From positions 64,498,118 through 64,562,117 of the forward strand of contig CM049317.1 in the NCBI GenBank assembly GCA_026874595.1: a stretch of DNA of 64,000 nucleotides. The letters run 5' to 3'. The stretch comes from Sipunculus nudus (Eukaryota; Annelida; Sipuncula; Golfingiida; Sipunculidae). The translations under genes and the position numbers were made by a program. How positions within the stretch are numbered: position 1 is the stretch's first letter; every line of letters begins with the position of its first letter. This document shows, piece by piece, positions 60,626-64,000 of the stretch. The notes beneath the pieces were generated by a model. That model was not told the origin of the DNA and ran no database searches. It worked only from the letters and a program-made list of their open reading frames with translations.

Positions 60626-62238
60626 GCATTGTCACAGAGGAGTTGTATGACAACAATCCAGTTCATCATCAGTGATAATCAGTTCTCACATTGAGTTCCA
60701 AGACTAAGGACACCCTATCTGTGCTGGAACTGACATCGTATGTTAAAAACACAGGGGATATAGACTTGAAAACCTGAGTATAGTGTATACCAGTTCTCTT
60801 GAAAAATATTATATAATCATGTTACCTTATATTATTATATCTTGTGTATGTATACTGTAAACAAATGTAAATGAGGGACTGAAAAAAGGATCCTTTAATG
60901 ATCTCAGACCAGTACATTGAGGCCTGAACTAAACCTGAAATGCCTCTCTCCTCTACATAGCTGTGACACACAACTTTAATATCTTTTTTGAGTCTGTTTT
61001 ACTAAATCGTGAAATTAACCTTTTAAAAATTGTGGAGGTGTTTTATTGATTAAAGCTGTATTCACAAAGAGTATTCATTCCACAAATGAACAGCGTGCAC
61101 CCTGATCGTGTGGTGAATATCGACTCTAGCATAAAGGTTACTACCAGACAGCTTAGTGTTAGCATGTCAAGAAACTCTTCATTCCCTGGGACAAGGTAAG
61201 AACACATGAAAAGAATGATAGAATGACAGGTAATTGGAGGCCAGACACCTCTGCTCTGCTCACTGCACTTAGTTTCTCCACAGAAACATGAACCCAGTTG
61301 GACCATGCTGTAAACCTTTATTTTCTGAGTGTAAACGAGATTTCATTGACAGCAACACGCACTTGTACACATGGCAAGCACCGTTAAAGCTTGGAATTAC
61401 CTTTTATCATGGCACATGCTTGTTATAATATAGAAAACTGCAGCGAAACGATTGCCATCCAAGCAGAAATCGCCTACTTCCATTTCAATGCCAGAATATT
61501 TCCAGCCTCCATTATAGCAGATTTTGTAAGAGAACTACCAAAGGTCTGGGTTACATTTGCATCAAGTTTCACATTCTCTTTTTCTCGTCGTAACAGAAGC
61601 GCCAGATGAGCGACATAAAGATAAGGCTGCATGGTGACCTCATAAAATTTTGTTGGCCACTCGCAAATCAATTATTGCCATGTATTGTTTGGTATCTGTG
61701 ACAGGTTCAGGCTGGTCATACAATCCACTCAATGTCCTTTAGTGGGTCGAGTTGATTTGCCAGAGACCGTCAGACTTGTTTGCTTGTTCCCAGGACAGGA
61801 AGCGTCCTTGCTCATCCGGGGGAAAAGCCAGTGTATTAAATAAGGAGCTCTAATTGCTAGACCTCATTGTTTGCTTGTCTGAGATGTTCCTACCTTAATT
61901 TGACGGACATAGAAATGAGCTGCCGGACTGTAGATCAGCGGGATGCTTTGTGAGACGGGTGAGATGCGACACTAGCATGGTCTGGGTATCCTTTTCCTCA
62001 TTTGGTTTTTCTGCGTAACTGACTCATCCAAGTGGTCTATGCGACTCCTCAGGGTCAGATTCTATATTAGCAACCGTATAAATGGGTTCTTCCTGGTCTA
62101 TCTGGATGCATTACTCGACATCAAATGTTACAATTAAACTTGCACTCATGGATGATGCAATGGGAATTTTTAATGATAAACCAGGAACGATCAAGTCCCT
62201 TCGGTTTTCAGATGTTTCACTTTCTTGATTTTGCAGAA

Positions 62239-62400
62239 TACAGTGGAACCCCTCTGAAAGACCATCTGTTGAATAAGACCACCTGTTTATTAAGACCACC
62301 CTTGAGTGATGCGAAAGCTTTCCTAATGGTAATAACTGACCTGTCTAATAAGACACCTGTGAATTAAGACCACTTTTGGCCAGAACCACCTGTGTTCACA
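62239..62400 (+). repeat. GTGGAACC...TTAAGACCACC minisatellite-like repeat
   Basis: Starts with acagtggaacccctctgaaag, followed by several imperfect copies of a unit like ataagaccacctgttta and attaagaccaccc. This repeat type is common in molluscs and other marine invertebrates. An 80-codon ORF across it (62125-62367) is not believed. Confidence 0.6.
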
Positions 62401-64000
62401 CTGTTTTCACTGTTTTTGTGTGAATTCTTTCTGACCATAGTTGTCATTCAGATTAACATTAGATTCAGTGATGTCATGGAAGGCGAGGTCACTTGAAAAA
62501 AAAATAGAAAAAAAAGATTGAATCTGTCCTTGATCAGGGGCTCATCAGCCTGTGACTGTCTAGGTGTGTGGAATAAAGGCTTGCAGGAAAAATATCATAA
62601 GAATGATAAAAAAGTAAATGTTGCGTATTTGTGAATGACTGGGCCCAACTTGTACTACTAAATAATGGTGCCTGGTTGATTCATTATGCCATCATTAAAC
62701 TGTTACATTATGGAAATTTGGTATGTTTATTTCAGTTATGTACTATTTCAGCCATTTCATCATCAAAAGGAATTTGTTATTTAAAGCAATTTAAAGGACA
62801 ATATACAGTGTCATTTTATAATTATAATATGTTTATTAATTGGTAAACAGCATAATTCTTTGCAGCTGTGGGTATAATAATATTCCTTGAAATTTTCATA
62901 TGTAAAATACTACATAATTAATGTTTGGAATGTCTATCTCAAAAATTCAGAATAGTCCTTCTGTTATGTAAACTTTAGGTAGGCAAAAAGAAGATAGCAA
63001 AGAGAAGTTGTCTCATTAATAAGTAAGCCATACAAAAAATTGTGTAAACTTTGCCAATGTAAATGCCAGACAAAACATGTTGCTTGTAATTGCATTCAGT
63101 GGTACTAAACTGCTGTGAATGTAAGGTTTTACAAAGTCATAAGAATTGCATTATTATCCCATGGCACGTAGGTCAGAATTTTGTTGTCGTATCTTGATGA
63201 GTTTGTGCTGGGGAATCCATGAAATGTGTAAAAACTGGTCATTATTAGTTTTGTCTTTGTATTGTGTGTAGTTCTCCTCATCCCATTAATAACAGTCACT
63301 TAATTTGCTTAAAAGCCTATGTTTCTTCTTTGTGTTACAATAAAGCCATCCTTGTGGAACTTTTCAAATTTAATAGATGCCCATCTCATCCTACTGTTTT
63401 CATAATTCATGCGAGTACACTATTGTTCCAATAATTTGATTGGTTGCTGCAGCAGTTTTATACCCGGAATGATAGTGCTATTAATAGTAAAATATTGTGT
63501 TAGTTGATAATGGTATGTCATGTTGCCTGCCAGACATTGATGCTTGGATATGAGCTCTTTATTTATTCTGCCTGGTATTTTTTTGGTGATTAGATAATAT
63601 AAAAGAAGCAAGAATGATAAAGAAACTGAAACTGCATAAAAAGCCTACTCGCATGAGATCAAATCTGATAGATGGGAAAAAAAGTCTCACAGAAAAAAAT
63701 GTCAAATTGACTTTTCCTTTAGTGGAATATATACTTACATATAAATGACAAAACCCAGCTACGTGGTTTGAGCATGTGTTCTTATGGAAATTTCTATATT
63801 AAAGATGTGCATGTTCATTAGACAGCAATGCCATCTTTACAGGTTCCATGTCATCCAGGAAATTAGGGAAAACCCAAGGAAATAGGTCTCCCTTTTTTCC
63901 TGCGAGAGAAAAGTCAGGTATTTTGTTTATTGAGGAGTAAATATGTGAATTTGATTATTTTATTGAAAAGAATTGTCCTGGAATTTTGAGAAATTTGCAG
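62401..64000. other. Non-coding DNA to the right edge
   Basis: AT-rich with short chance ORFs. The window's last bases (gaaatttgcag) end in AG after a partly T-rich stretch, so an exon beginning immediately beyond the edge cannot be excluded. Confidence 0.4.

Larger units (their letters stand above)
57409..62238. other. Non-coding DNA
   Basis: Includes a 116-codon minus-strand ORF (57436-57786) and a 65-codon one (61474-61671) with no family resemblance, the 94-bp tandem repeat and repeat copy 60571. No gene can be supported. Confidence 0.45.

Overview
This is a 64 kb piece of an animal nuclear genome. It is AT-rich and almost entirely non-coding, with spliced exons, several families of inverted-repeat elements (MITEs), simple repeats and one decayed transposase. 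Mobile-element sequences of the kind common in marine invertebrates suggest a mollusc: a hairpin-plus-(GTCC)n element, a 'CCTC..CAAGGAGG' inverted-repeat element, and a 'GTGGAACC..TTAAGACCACC' repeat. The mollusc assignment is inference; species cannot be read from the sequence.

The one gene identified with confidence is on the + strand between about 18.5 and 21.6 kb. It is an ADAR2/ADARB1-type double-stranded-RNA adenosine deaminase (RNA editase). Two exons (18517-18794 and 19325-19793) join in frame and encode a basic nuclear-localisation-like stretch and two double-stranded-RNA-binding domains (dsRBD1 and dsRBD2). A third, phase-matched exon (21422-21569) probably encodes the acidic, Ser/Thr/Gln-rich linker before the catalytic domain. 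By visual scan I found no deaminase exon (no His-Ala-Glu or Pro-Cys-Gly-Asp zinc-site codons in a plausible context) between 21.6 and 64 kb. The catalytic half therefore probably lies beyond the right edge after a very long intron, or the locus makes a deaminase-less product. The 5' exons and promoter were not identified in the 18.5 kb upstream.

Layout: 1-18.5 kb, upstream or 5'-intronic DNA with a 410-bp MITE (4.3-4.7 kb), a T-tract flanked by a 10-bp direct repeat, a CRE-like cluster (7.5 kb), tandem duplications, a SINE-like tRNA-derived fragment (13.3 kb) and a duplicated (GTCC)n element (15.8-17.2 kb). 18.5-21.6 kb, ADAR exons, with two hairpin-forming MITEs inside the second intron. 21.6-64 kb, probably intron or intergenic. 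This last part holds a possible 30-nt microexon (28.6 kb), a PIF/Harbinger-like transposase remnant (34.0-34.5 kb) and a split MITE enclosing a CpG-richer insert with an E2F/NRF1/CCAAT/GC-box/YY1-like cluster (40.1-42.1 kb). It also holds an unexplained 157-codon minus-strand ORF behind a good splice acceptor (47.9-48.3 kb), short direct repeats, and further MITE and minisatellite copies.

Most other open frames of 60-130 codons look like chance ORFs in AT-rich DNA. No rRNA, CRISPR array or intact tRNA was seen.
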